Assembly (NCBI GenBank): GCA_030142905.1
Contig: JASJOG010000017.1
Coordinates: forward strand, 806,001 to 870,000
DNA length: 64,000 nt
Direction: 5' to 3'
DNA from: Heliopora coerulea
Taxonomy: Eukaryota > Cnidaria > Anthozoa > Scleralcyonacea > Helioporidae
Part shown: positions 23,468 through 36,300 of the stretch, in pieces
Numbering within the stretch: the stretch's first letter is position 1
Layout: every line of letters starts with the position of its first letter
Made by a program: the position numbers and the translations under genes
Notes under the pieces: generated by a model
The model's database searches: none
Told to the model about the DNA's origin: nothing
The model's input: the letters and a program-made list of their open reading frames with translations, nothing else

Positions 23468-23487
23468 CTCTTAAAACAGGTAAACTA

Positions 23488-23913
23488 CTACCAAGTTATT
23501 TTCTCAAATAATGCACATGGAACTGCTTTGTATCTGTTACTATAGCTGGTCTCATGCATCTTTAAATGAAATACTGGGATGATGGGATCTGCTTTTTGTA
23601 AAGTGAGTATCACTATCGACTTTCCAAAACCAGATGAGAGATTTTCGTTTTTGACGTCCTCTATATCAATTTCGATGGTCTCAAATGATTTCACCTTGAC
23701 AGGAACGTAATAAAAGTTACGAAAACCAACATTCACTCTGGCACCGCATTCTCTATCGGTATTCACGATTCTTAGTAAAGACATTTTCACAAGTTGAGCA
23801 TCGGCCGCATTGGTGTGAAAGTACATGGATGGAAATCCCTCATATCTACATCTTAGGGACTTACAATTTTTTCCTACTCCCATAACAGCCAGATATAGGT
23901 CCCATTTTACCAC
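23488..23913 (-). pseudogene. Polinton-like virus structural gene, C-terminal part
   Basis: A 141-codon frame whose middle (RNFYYVPVKVKSFETIEIDI) closely follows a motif I associate with the C-terminal region of a large structural protein in Polinton-like/adintovirus-like insertions, where it is followed by a G-K-x-I-V-x-L strand as here. The usual N-terminal portion is missing, so it is truncated. Together with the adjacent frame it marks an endogenous viral fragment of about 0.9 kb. No capsid, polymerase or integrase gene is seen nearby. Confidence 0.55.
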
Positions 23914-24721
23914 ATCGAGCTAACTTTGCGTGTTCCTTGGAGAAAAGTAAAATTGATCATTGCTTTAAGACTTTAAGACTTTTAAGTGTTTAAGACTTCG
24001 ACAAGACCCAAAATGTTGACGTAGTGGTTGTTTTGAATGAGTCCAAGGTCGTCATAACCTATCCCATAAACCATCTTTGGTTATAACATAAATGTAATAC
24101 AACGCCGTTTCTGATTAGCTGCCTTGCGTGCACCATATCTCGATGGAGCACCGGAAAAAGTGCGGGAAAACATTTCGGAAAAAGGGCGTTCTTCAGAAAA
24201 TTATTATTAAACTGTCAAATAAGTGAGTTATTACTTAAATGGCGAAGGAAAATATCGACAGCAGGGAGAGGACCACGGATTTTGAACTGACATTCGTGCT
24301 GGACTTTGGTGAGGAAGAAGTGTTTTAGCCTAACGTAGACAAGCAAAAAAGGGAATGTACTCGACCAACGAAACGTTTTGCCTCTTTGCACAACGACGAA
24401 ATACATACAATTTTAGCAAAAAAAGCACTTGGTGACGGCAAAAAGAACAAAAAAACTCGTCTTTGACAATATTTCAATAAATGTGGAGGCCATGGAATAC
24501 ATAAAGAGTACACACAATAGGTTCAGTCAACAAACTGTAAACAGAAAAAACGTGGCAGGACTTCCTGTGAGATGCAGCAATTTAAAGCCATAATATATGA
24601 AAAAACTACATATAAAAAGAATAACATTGAAATTACAGCCTAATACATTCTCTCAAACTGTCTGCTATGTTTTCTTGCTTCGAAAACCTCAGTTTGGTTC
24701 ATAAAGAAACGCTCGCTTCGT

Positions 24722-25200
24722 GAGTAACTAGAAATACGTGTACGCAACAAACCTTCTCCCACCCTTCTCGAGAATCCGAGTAACGTTATAATTGTTCAAA
24801 ATTGTCGTTGCTATAACTGGAAGAAGGGATGCAGTAAAAGAAAAACAACATTTGGCCACAAATATTAACAACCCAAACTGGAAATTATTTTATATTTAAA
24901 CTGTTTATCGCCAAGTTTACGTTTAAAATTTCGATTCTGTTTTATTAAAACAAAATGATTGGTGAGAACAACCTTTGACGGTTCAAAAAATCATAAGAAA
25001 TCCATTCTGACAGTTCTACTCCTGAACAACATATGCTCGTATCAAGACCCCTTATTAGTTGCGATCTTGAGGTATTTAGTGTAGTTTTCCAATCAAACTT
25101 CTCACTAATTTTTCTGTAAAGAAAGATATTTTATTAGATGGCCAGACTTACCGTCTTAAAAGTGGACCATTCTTATACGTTACCGGTCGGATACCAACAT
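24722..25200 (+). repeat. Dispersed ~520-bp repeat, copy 2
   Basis: Matches 8968-9500 in order and orientation, with a ~25-bp deletion near its start. It is followed directly by an inverted partial copy, forming a foldback. Confidence 0.75.
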
Positions 25201-25204
25201 TAAG

Positions 25205-25420
25205 AACACGGTAATCGTAATTTCCAGTTTGAGTTGTTAATATTTGTGGTCAAATGTTGTGTTTTCTTTATTGCATTCTCTCTTCTAGTCACAGTAAGAC
25301 GATTTGTCTTTTTGACAATTTTGAAAAATTATCAATCTTGCTGGGATTCTTGAGAGACATATTCGAAGTGTGGGCGAGGGTTTGTTGCGTACATGTATTT
25401 CTAGTAATATAGATAAAATA
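25205..25420 (-). repeat. Dispersed repeat, inverted partial copy 3
   Basis: The inverse complement of the first ~200 bp of copies 1 and 2 (from TTTCCAGTTTGAGTTGTTAA to GTACATGTATTTCTAGT). Confidence 0.75.
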
Positions 25421-28065
25421 GAACGCCAATTCTGATTGGCTACTTTGCGTGCTCCATATCTCGATGCAGTACGGGAAAAACTGAGGGAAAACGTTTCGAA
25501 AAAAAAATTCTTGCAATAATTACCTTGACTCATATCTTGAGTTTTCCAAAATGTTTCTATTTTTTGGAACGTGTTTTATTTTATACTTTTTAAAGCTGTC
25601 GGCTGGTCGTGGTTTTTTAAATATAAACAAGGTTTCTGCCTAGTGTCATTGCTGCTCGTGAACTTATTAGTATAAGTTTATAGGATTAAACGTATTGCTC
25701 GGTAAAAGTCATTAGAACGATTTGATTACAATTTTTATTTTGTTATAGGCTACTGGAAGAAAATCTGTAAGATGGCAATAAGTAATTGAACTTTTAACAC
25801 ATGCCACTAGATCTAAGAAATCGTTACAGGAGTGTTGTCTTGTATGGGTGTAATTCAAAGAGAAATCAGGTATTTAAAAAAAATGATTATATTTTGTTCG
25901 TTCATAGTTGACGTTTTAATTCTTTACGTATACGTCGATTCAAATGCTTGGTGAATACCACAAACGTTTACTCAGTTTCGAAGGAAAAACACACTCAACA
26001 AGATAAAATCCTTACCAGAAAGACATATCTAGAACCATGAAAACGTTTGAACCCTTGAAACCTCACGTCCGAAGTTCATTTCATCTGGAAGGAATATTCA
26101 TCCCAACTCATATCGCTGTAATTTTGAGCTGTGCATGCGTAATTGTCAAGTTCTAACTACTGCTCGAAATAACTTGAGTTAAGATTTTCGTTTGGAGGCC
26201 CAGATATACCCAAGCTCGGGGCGGATTTGGGCGGGGGTGGACCCATGGATCGCCGTCTGGGGCTCAGAAATCGTTTCTATGGATAGGGCTTGACGAACGT
26301 TCATCTATCATTCAAGATATCTAGAAGCTCCCTCATTTCCAAAATGTATATCTAATTTTAAGAAAATTCAAATCGTGGATTAAAATCTTGTGGACTGAAC
26401 AATAATGTGATTGTGTTACAAAGCAATTATAATCTAACCGATTCTCGTTTCATTTGATGCTTTCATTGTAAAAAATAGTACATATCATAATTTATCTTTT
26501 ACAACTTTACAACGCAATTTTACAGTATTTACAATTCATAGGATTAATAAGTAAACAGTAAAAACAATTAAACATATAAATATGACTGCCACTTTGTCTT
26601 CGCAAAAATGATCCGACAACTCAGATGAATTATTATGTATAGCAAACTTTTTGACCACATTTAGGCTTAAGGGAAAATGGTTGTAGTCTCATTCTCAAGC
26701 AATCCCTTTGTAGACGTCGCATAAAAATTGAAATTAGGTTCGCAAAGGAAGAGTAGCTATGTAATATGACTAGGATGCTGTACAACAAATAAAACATGTT
26801 AATGTTTACATTCATGCTGTACACATTACTGACGCACTTTCTTTCTATTATTATAGCGCTCACTGTCTTTGAAGTCACGAGGGTCCCTCCAGCGTTTGTT
26901 TATTAGTTGTTTCAGTCTCTTCATAAATTGTCCTTTCTCGCGCATTGAATAATCACAGGGACGTCAAGGCCGCCTTATTTCTTGTTTCCTTGTTTGTTAC
27001 AAACCGCGTGTCACTACATTAAACTGTCGATAATAACAAACCAACCTCAGAAAATGCCAAAAAATTCCACTTCATTAATAAACGTCGGACCCTGAGTAAA
27101 CGTTTGCTGGGACTAAAATGCAGATTTTTAAATAAACGCAGGAGGCGTTTATTTGAGAAAATACGGTACTTCTCTACAAAGCCGTTGCTAGACCTCAACT
27201 GGTGCGAGGGGGTGCCGTTTTGCCTAGTAATTTGAGGTAGCTATCATAATTTGGCTATAATATTCGAAATCTTTGATCAAATTGACAGACCACTATCGTT
27301 CATGAAAGTATTTTTCATATGTATTTAAGGCAATGATAGGTAAATAAATCTGGGGTGTGTTAAATTGATATTTAAATTCGCAATTTACTATTTGATATTT
27401 GTTACTCAATTAACTTTCGACTGTAAACCAATATTTGTCGGCTCGAAGACGATTTAGAGTGACCCCACCCTACACATCACCCCTTTCGTGATAGTCCTAC
27501 CTTTCTATAGCATTTTGAAAACATTTGATGTTACAGGATAGTCCCCGAAGGAAAAAAATCTTGAGACGGATTTTACAGGTCCTATATTCATCAAGATCCC
27601 TTAGAAATTTATTAAATGCCATGGAAGTGCAATCAGGATCCGTTAAAAAAAATAAGGGATTTCTACACACGCTTTTTCTTTTTCTTCTTTCAACGAAGTC
27701 CTGTTATCGTAGTCGAGTTTGTTCAAGTTCATGAAGTCTATGCCGAAACATTAAACACTGTTGGATGAACCACCTTTTTCAATTAAATATTTTGCTAACA
27801 TTATTTCAACGTAAAGTAGTATTTGTGTGAAGTACCACGACGTTCCGATCATACGCGAACGGGAGAAAGACAATGATGTATGCCCAGTTGGCTGATGCTT
27901 TTGATCAAGGCTTGCTACCTAAGCGCATCCTCTATCATTTAGAAGTCGACCTGTTTAGCTTGGTAATTTTTTGTATAATTCTTTAACCGTTGTGATCATG
28001 GAAAGTGACTCTGAGCTTTGTTAAAGCTCACTAAAATGTGTAATGTGTATTTTTAGTCGATCTTT
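25421..28065. other. Gene-poor stretch with repeat fragments
   Basis: Holds a PLE-tail-like segment near 25535-25620 (GGAACGTGTTTTATTTTATA, GTCGGCTGGTCGTGG) and a tRNA-like repeat tail at 26220-26340. Around 27110-27175 a AAACGCAGGAGGCG motif suggests a DNA-element end. No gene. Confidence 0.4.
26218..26340 (+). repeat. 3' fragment of the palindromic tRNA-like repeat
   Basis: CGCCGTCTGGGGCTCAGAAA followed by GGGCTTGACGAACGTTCATC and TCAAGATATCTAGAAGCTC matches the outer arm of the copy at 62.1-62.6 kb. The tRNA-like boxes are missing. Confidence 0.6.
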
Positions 28066-28418
28066 TTAGGTCGCCTTACAAGTAGCGACTTTATTAATTA
28101 ACTTCTTTCTTATACTGCTTTTGAGACGCTCCGCAGCTACCATGTCTTTCTTCTGTAATGCATCCTTGTAGTGGGTATGTAAATGTGTCTGCAATGAGCC
28201 AGACTGAGAGAAAGCCTTGGAGCAATGCCAACATTTGTAAGGCTTCTCGCCAGTGTGAGTGCGCATGTGTCGTTTGAGATCAGTTGAGCGCGCAAAGGCT
28301 CTCAAACACTCCTTGCACTTGTATGGTTTTTCACCAGTGTGATTTCTCAGATGCCTCTGCAGATCAGTAGAGCGAACAAATGCACGGGAGCACTGCGTGC
28401 ACTTGTATGGACTTTCCC
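28066..28418 (-). CDS. SNAG zinc-finger gene, exon 5 (fingers 3-5 and tail)
   Basis: Acceptor CGTTCCAG before 28418. Three classical fingers joined by HTGEKPYKC linkers. Fingers 3 and 4 share the recognition helix core [16 protein letters not shown]; finger 5 has QSGSLQTH. A 34-residue basic tail ends at the stop at 28066. Confidence 0.9.
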
Positions 28419-30245
28419 CTGGAACGACAAAATTTCAACCTTTTTAGCCGTTCAAAAGACCCCAACATGAAGCATACATGGATGCATACATGCATTAACG
28501 AATCCATAAATTTATACATGCATATATGCACATATACATACATACATCCACACATAAATCCATCCATCCGTCAATACATACATACATACCTACCTACATA
28601 CGTACATACTACACCCAAACCTACATTCACCATATAATTTCTTGGGTTGGAGAACACAGACATGGACAGCGATTCAACAATTTTTTTGCAGGCGTAAATT
28701 GAAATAATATTTGTGGCTACTAAGGGAAAGGCTTCCGGCCTTTAAGTCCCGCTTGGATGAGCCTATTTAGTTAGTAAAGATACCCATCTCTTTAAGTGGT
28801 GACTAGTTTATAAACGTCTTATGTTTTTCTGGAGCTGCTCTCATGTGAGTGTGGACTGTTTAGTTGTGTATAGGCATATAGCTATTTAAACATGGAATTT
28901 CCCACTCATTTTTACGTCAGCCAGTCTTTTTATTATAAATATAAAATGGATTCCATGATTATATAGTGTGTTATTAATACCATCTCCTACGCCTCGTGTT
29001 TGCTCACGTCGCACTACATCCCACATGTTTTATCAAAGTATATAAGCATGAAAAATCATTTTATATTTTTTAATTTAAACAAATATCAAGATAATGCGTC
29101 ATATTATCTATAGATAATAGGGATAATTGCGTATTTTTCATTGCACGACTTTGAAGCAATAATGCAGTGAATGAATTCACAAACTGATTTTATACTTCAC
29201 CTGTGTGAGAGCGCATATGCCGTCGTAGATAACAAGGATATTGAAATGCTTTGACACAGTAACTGCATTTCCACGTCCTTCCTGTCTTATCCGGACAAAC
29301 GTATTTGACGTGCCTTTCCAGGTAACTTTCATAGGCAAAAATTTTGCCACACTTGTAACAAGTGAAGCTCTCACCATCTGTAAAAACATCGTTTAAGATT
29401 CAAGTGTCATTAAAAATTAATGTTGTTATGTTCCCGCGAAATTCATAATAATCGGAATCTTACATTAGTCATTAGTAATTCGTCCTACTATATGAAGCCA
29501 GAAATGACCAAGAAAGGTGGTGTTTTAGCCAGTAGTTTTAAGACCACTAATAATAGTCATGTAAATAAATTACAGTCTCCCTTCCTGCTATGGGGTCTGA
29601 GAGTTTAATTTTACTTATTTTATGGCCAGTGCTCCTAACAGCTAACATAAATGAAGATAAACATAAATGAAGACAACCGAGACGAATTTACTTCCTTACA
29701 AAGGATACTGTAACGAACGAATACTTAACAAGATTTTACATGAAATGAGAAAGTCTACAGTCAAATGAACAATCAAAGATGCAATTCCATTGTGTAAAAA
29801 TACCGTGTTCTTTTGCCGTCTTTCAAATGGAGAAAATACAGACGAAAATCATAAATGTGTTGTGTCTTTAAACGTGATAAAAAAACGCCTACTTTTCTCG
29901 TCAAATTTTGAATCCAGAAACTCTCCCTCTGGGTCGGGTCATGTACATGTACATTTATATATAAATTTATAAAATTCATTAAAAATTCATGGCGAAAAGA
30001 CAAAAGAAAATCATAAGCGTGTCGGATCTATATATGTGATAAAGATACATGTGCCTTTATAGGTGAAGAAGAAGTTCAATGTTTTCGGCTTACGAAAGAT
30101 AAATTTCTGAACTTTCTTTACGAATTAACGTATTAAGAGGTGAATTTCATTAGACATTTAAAAGTTCGTGTTTTTATCGGGTCTAAAACATCCAGCTATC
30201 GCCTCGTGTTTTAAATCCCGATAAAGCACTCCTGCTCGGTTTTTA

Positions 30246-30295
<50 letters not shown>

Positions 30296-30296
30296 T

Positions 30297-30329
<33 letters not shown>

Positions 30330-33300
30330 CATACATATACAGTACCGTGTAAAAGTTTTAGGTCGCCTTCTAAAGTATAAATATATACTACTTCAGTTGT
30401 TTCTGTACTCTTCTATCGGGTCCCAAAGCCTATCTTTCATCCTAGTAGGGCCTTTTTTTCATCTGGACAGCTAGGATTCATCCTACTTTTGACAGAGTAG
30501 CTGTTTTATGAAATTTGTTCCTAAAGCTGTGTGGTAGCTAGGGAGAAATGTACAGTCATTTCATCCTCGTTGCTAGGTTTTTCTTGGTATGTGCAGTTGT
30601 TTTCATTAGAAATCACGCATACCCAGTGTTCTCCAAATAGATATTTCACCTGTGTACCGCATGTAAACTATTCATTTGTTAAAATTAAAGTTGTTAAAGT
30701 TGAAGTTAAAGGATGCCACAGGAACCCAGGTATGCTTCAGTACAATTAGAAAACGCCTACAAGAGTTTGGGTTGAAAGGCTGTGTTGCAGTAAGGAAACC
30801 TCTGTGCACACAGGCCCACAAACAGAAGAGACTGGAGTGGTGTCAGGAGGGGAAGGATTGGACATCCGGACAGTGGGCGAAGGTGTTGTTTTCCGACGAG
30901 TCAATTTTTGAGCTGATTCCAGGGAGGAGGACATTTGTTAGAAGAAGAATAGGGGAGCGGTACCACTCAGACTGTAATGTACCCACAGCTAAGCATGGAG
31001 GAGGGAAAATCCAGGTATGGCGATGCATGGCGACCAATGGGGTTGGAAGGTTCAAGGTAGTTAACGGTCGACTGGAGGCAGCAGCATACGTTGGGCTGAT
31101 CTGTCGCACTCTTGAGAAAGACGGGAAAAAGCTGTGAGGTAGAGACTTTATCTTTTAACAAAATAGGGCTCCATGTCACAGAGCAAATAGGACCAAGTCC
31201 TGACTTGAGAGGAAAAGGATATCAGTTTGCCCATGGCTATCACAGAGCCATGACCTAAACCCCATTGAGTATCTTTGGGAAGTAATAAAGAAGAAGTTAG
31301 AGACCAGACCATGCAAGAACTTGGAGGAATTAAAGCTAGCTATCTTTGAGTCATGGGACAGCATTGACGCAAGTGTAACAGAGAACCTTGTTTCATCAAT
31401 ACCCCGGTGTTGTGCATTAGTAATTGCTGCTCATGGCGGTAGTACCAAGTACTAGACTTTTCTCTTTGGCATTGCTACACTTGTGTAAAACAGTTTTCCA
31501 ATGTTCTGTAACATTCGTGTATTGTAATATATTGAAATATAACCAAAAGAGTTACAAATTGAGGGGTGACCTAAAACTTCTGCACGGTACGGTATGTACA
31601 TACATACAAACATATACATACATGTACATACATATATACATATACATACACACACACACACACATAAATATATAATGATCGCTTAGCAGCGTGAAACTTT
31701 AAGTAGCGACGTAAAGGAATTTTTAGTCAACATTTGTATATGTATATATATATGTATATGTATATGAAAACGAAGAAGAAATAATAAAGCCCAGCAAAAA
31801 ACACGTAAAATAGGCATATTTAAAGGTTTATAGTATAATTATAACGTTTCGTTGCTGCACGCTACAAGTTCAATTTTTCCGACTTACGAAAGATAAATTT
31901 CCAAACTTCCTTGGCGAATTAGCGTATTAAGTGGTGAATTTCATAAGACATTAAAAAAATTCGCAATACGTGCTTTATCGGGATTTAGTCAAGTGAGTCA
32001 ATCCTCCTCCACCAAGCATCCTGTCACATCACTGTGACACTGGACACCCTGTCTCGCCTCATGCTTTCACCATCTTGTCTTCTTCTCCCTTCAACTCTGA
32101 ACTTCTAGTCAGAGAACATGGGAACGCTTACTGCCAACATGGGATCTCTTCTACTTTCTTTATTTTAAGACTTCGTTTTTTGACATTTCCACTACATCTC
32201 AGTCTGCTGTTTCTTTTTGTCTTTCCCACTTCCGTTCTTACGCCAATATCTCGTTAATACATATCATGTAACATACCACTATAATATTTATTACCTTGTA
32301 ATATAAGTTATTCATTCTCTGAGGATGTTGCGTGCAGCAACGAGACGTTAGAATTATACTTTAAACCTTTAAATATGCCTATTTTGCGTGTTTTTTTACT
32401 GGGCTTTATTATTTCTTCTTCGTTTACGATTCCTGCCTGGTATCTCTGTCGCCCGCATATGTATATGTATATGTATGTGTATATGTATATATATATATAT
32501 ATGTATGTATATATCATCGTAAGTATCCTTTTGGCACAGTATGATGAATTTTCTTACAAACCTGCACTACTCAATTTTTTTTGAAGGTACCATTTGAAAA
32601 ATACTGTTCTTTTTTCCTCTTTTGTATGCCAGGCGTCAACTAAAAATCTAGAGGCGTCCACAATTGTTAGACCAGTTTCTTTGACTATCTCTCTTTCCGT
32701 GAATCGGTTGTTTTCTAAGAAGTCTTTTAACTCTCTTTGAATGACATCCTGATTTCCCCTGAAATAAAGCAAGGATTGTTGATTGTTTCGTGGTTTAGTT
32801 GATCGATTCAGTGGCATGGCCACGCCAGGGCATGCTTGGGTACATGCTTGAGCATTTTGGGTTGATGCCCTAGCAATCGTTATCCTGGATGAAAATATAA
32901 CTCATTATGTAAAACTCATGTGAGATGTAAACATGTTATAAAACTTTTTGACTTGCCTATTTCATTATGGCGATACGCTTTAGAATTCTGAGCTGGGCTC
33001 TGATCTTTTTATTACGATTACGCTTTCCGCCCGGAAAATCAATAGTATAGAAAAAGGATAAAGTCTAGCTTTTGTCAGTTTTTGAAGATTGAAACCGATC
33101 ACCTTTGCTCTTCCGATTCAGTCTACACCAGATAGCTCGTCCCAAAAGACTCTGATGCAGGTGGTATGCTATCCCAAAGAAACCATGAACCGGGGCAGCC
33201 AACGCTTTTACAATGCATTTAGGGAAGATACCAAATCAGCAAAGCTTTTGCCAGACATTTTATGATATATTTTGATTACAAATGAGTGAAGGAATGTAAT

Positions 33301-36300
33301 CTCACAGGTTATAAATGAATCACAGGACGAAAATCCCACACCCAATAATTAAATGAAATCAGGATAAAAGTAGCAGAGGAAAACGTAACTACAAAAAAAC
33401 AGTGACACAGGCTACATCATTATCTACAGGAAGATTACGTCGAAACACATACAGTACAAGAACAACAATAATAATGGTAGCAACGACAACAACAGAACCA
33501 ACAACAACAGAAGTTTCATAAACGAGATATTTTCGGCACTAACTTTAACATTTTTTCCAACTCTTTGTTTACTCTGTGGTTTGGTAATGCTTTTGTGAAC
33601 TTTTTCGACTGTTGTGTCTCCATAATCTGACAAACCATAGTCTTATTTTCAAGTTTACCAACTTCTGTGCATTCATCTTTTTCTGGAATTGCGAGAAGTC
33701 TCCTCAAATCATTACTGGTATTACGCATCAAGCATAAAGTCCTTAATACTTCCTCCGGAAACGATTCACTATTTTCTTGAACACCATTGTGTTCGTGTGC
33801 AGGTGAGCCCGCCGTGAAAGGAGTTTCTTGTGACAGTTGTTCTCTTTTCTTGATGTCCAAAAGACATATGTCTGCTAGTGCGTGAAGGCCATGTGCATGG
33901 ACACCTGGTCCTAAGCGCCCATCAGATGCCTCTTCATGTTGTGCTGAAGATCTTTCTACATCCCTTTCTTGTGTAATACCTAAAGAGTATCAAGATTTGA
34001 AACGTTAGATAAGTCAATGTCATGCAAGATCAAAGCTACGTTGGCAGGGTAAAAAGACGTGTAAACAGCTGAAATGTGTGACAAATTAATTTGAGAGTGA
34101 AACTTAGTGCGAAAAAATCAAACAAACAAACAAACAAAAAACTACGTGAGACTTTTACATTTGAAAGATGACTTGAAAGTATGTTATTAAATTCAATAAT
34201 ACAACATTTAATGAAATCGAAATGATGGCTGGTTATTTGTCATTGGAGAAGGAGCCGCTTTAGGATCCAAGAAAACGGGAATGTGTGCGACCTAAAATAA
34301 ACAAAAACTCAAGAGAAAAAAAACTGGCGAGACTAATGCTTTTATCCCACCCATGTTAAACAAAGAGAAATGTTCATTAATTCCTTGGGAACAAACGTCT
34401 CCAAATTAGTAAACAAATTGCTATTAATTGTATCTTGAGGCTATCATTACTTCGGAAAATGGATGATATACCACAAACTTTCAAACCCTAAATGATTAAA
34501 GTTTCTGCAGTCTATCTGGTTATGGCGTAAATGATATACGGGCATGATATGTAGCGTATAAAGGCTGACATAATATTACCTGGAATGGTTTTATTGCATT
34601 GTATGATTATGCATTCTTTTCATGTCTAAGGGATTTTACCGTTATTTCTTATAGTTTATTTATTAACTGAGTGTGAAGTCTACACGAGAAAGTATTTACC
34701 TGAGGTTTATCGTGCAGACAGAACGTCGAAGGAGCAAGGACTGTGCAAAAAAACCCGAAGACAAATACTTTCTCGTACAGACCGAACAAACGAGGGTAAT
34801 AAGGAATTTATCATATGGGTTCTGGTTCCTTCCTTCATCGCTTTTAACAAACTTTTTAGTTTTTGAGTGAGCAGCTTAGGTTTACTTGCTTGTTTCTAGC
34901 TATAATTTTAATTTTTTGGACCAATTCATCTAGTTTTCTGCTTGAAAATTTTTGCTGAGAAGAATTTACAACTCGTTTGGTAGTTTTCTATTGTAAATCT
35001 TATGTAAAACGTACTTGAATCAGGTTTGTTTGTCTTCAAATCAACTCGGAAATTTTCCCGTCAAAACTTGCAGGTCGTTTTGCGTACAAACCGGATAGCA
35101 AGCTCTACCATATAATATTGATTACTTATTAACCGAGTGTAAGGTCTGTACGGAAAAGTATTTGCCTGAGGTTTTTGTAGAGACCGAGCGATGAAGGAGC
35201 AAGGTCTGTGCGGAAAAAACTGAGGGCAAATACTTTCCCGTACAGACCGAACAAACGAGGTTAATTAGGAATTTATTATATGGCTTTTGGTTCCTTTTTT
35301 CATAGCTTTTAACGACGTTTTGTGTTCATGAGTAAGTAGCTTAGTTTACTTGCTTGTTTTTACCAATTCGTGATTTTTTCATCTATTCATCTAGTTTTCA
35401 GCTTTAAATTATCTTTGAGAAGATTTAATTTCTTCTTTCGTAGTTATTTGTGATAAATCTTTTGTAAAACGTACCTAAATCTGGTTTGTTTGTCTTCAAA
35501 TCTACTCGGAAATTTTCCCGCTCAAACTAGCCGGTCTGTACGAAAACTTATTGCACGGCTAGGGAACCAATCAGCGTGCGTCATTTTGCGTACAGACCGG
35601 ATAGCAAGCTCAGCCATATAATAATATGTAATATATGTAATTTTAAGAGAGCTCTCTAAAATAGTCGTTTATATACATACATAAATACATACATAATTAT
35701 GTATATATTGATTTCATATTAAACAAGTGTGAGGTCCGTACGGGAAAGTATGTGCCTGATGTTTTCGTACAGACCGAGCGACGAAGGAACGATGTCAGTG
35801 CAGAGAAAACTGAGGGCAAATTTTTTCCCGTACAGAACAAACAAACGAGGTTAATAAGGAGTTATGTGGCTCTTGGTTCCATCCTTCATAGCGGCTTATT
35901 TTTTCATCTATTCATCTAGTTTTCAGCGGTAAATTATTGTTGACAAGATTTAACTACTTTTGTTTTTGAAGTTTAATTGATGCTACAAATGTATTGTCAA
36001 GCGTGCCTGAATTTGTTTTGTTTGTCTTCAGATCAATTTGGAAATTTTACTTGCCAAAACTAGCCGGTCTGTATGAAAAACTTATTGCACAGCTAGTAGC
36101 CAATAATCCACGACCAGCCGACAGTAAAGTCAAGATTTGATTTATATAAGAGCCGAGACAGAAAGTGAAATGGTGACATTTCGATTTTATTGGTCTTAAG
36201 ATGGTTTTGTAATAAAATCGAAATATCACCATTTCACTTTCTGTCTCGTCTCTTATATAACTCGAATCTTGAGTTTACGAGATGACATTATTTTTCGGAA

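Noticed and set aside
29177..29389. 70-aa minus-strand frame
   Set aside because: Wrong frame over exon 4 of the zinc-finger gene; the correct frame gives two zinc fingers with flanking splice sites.
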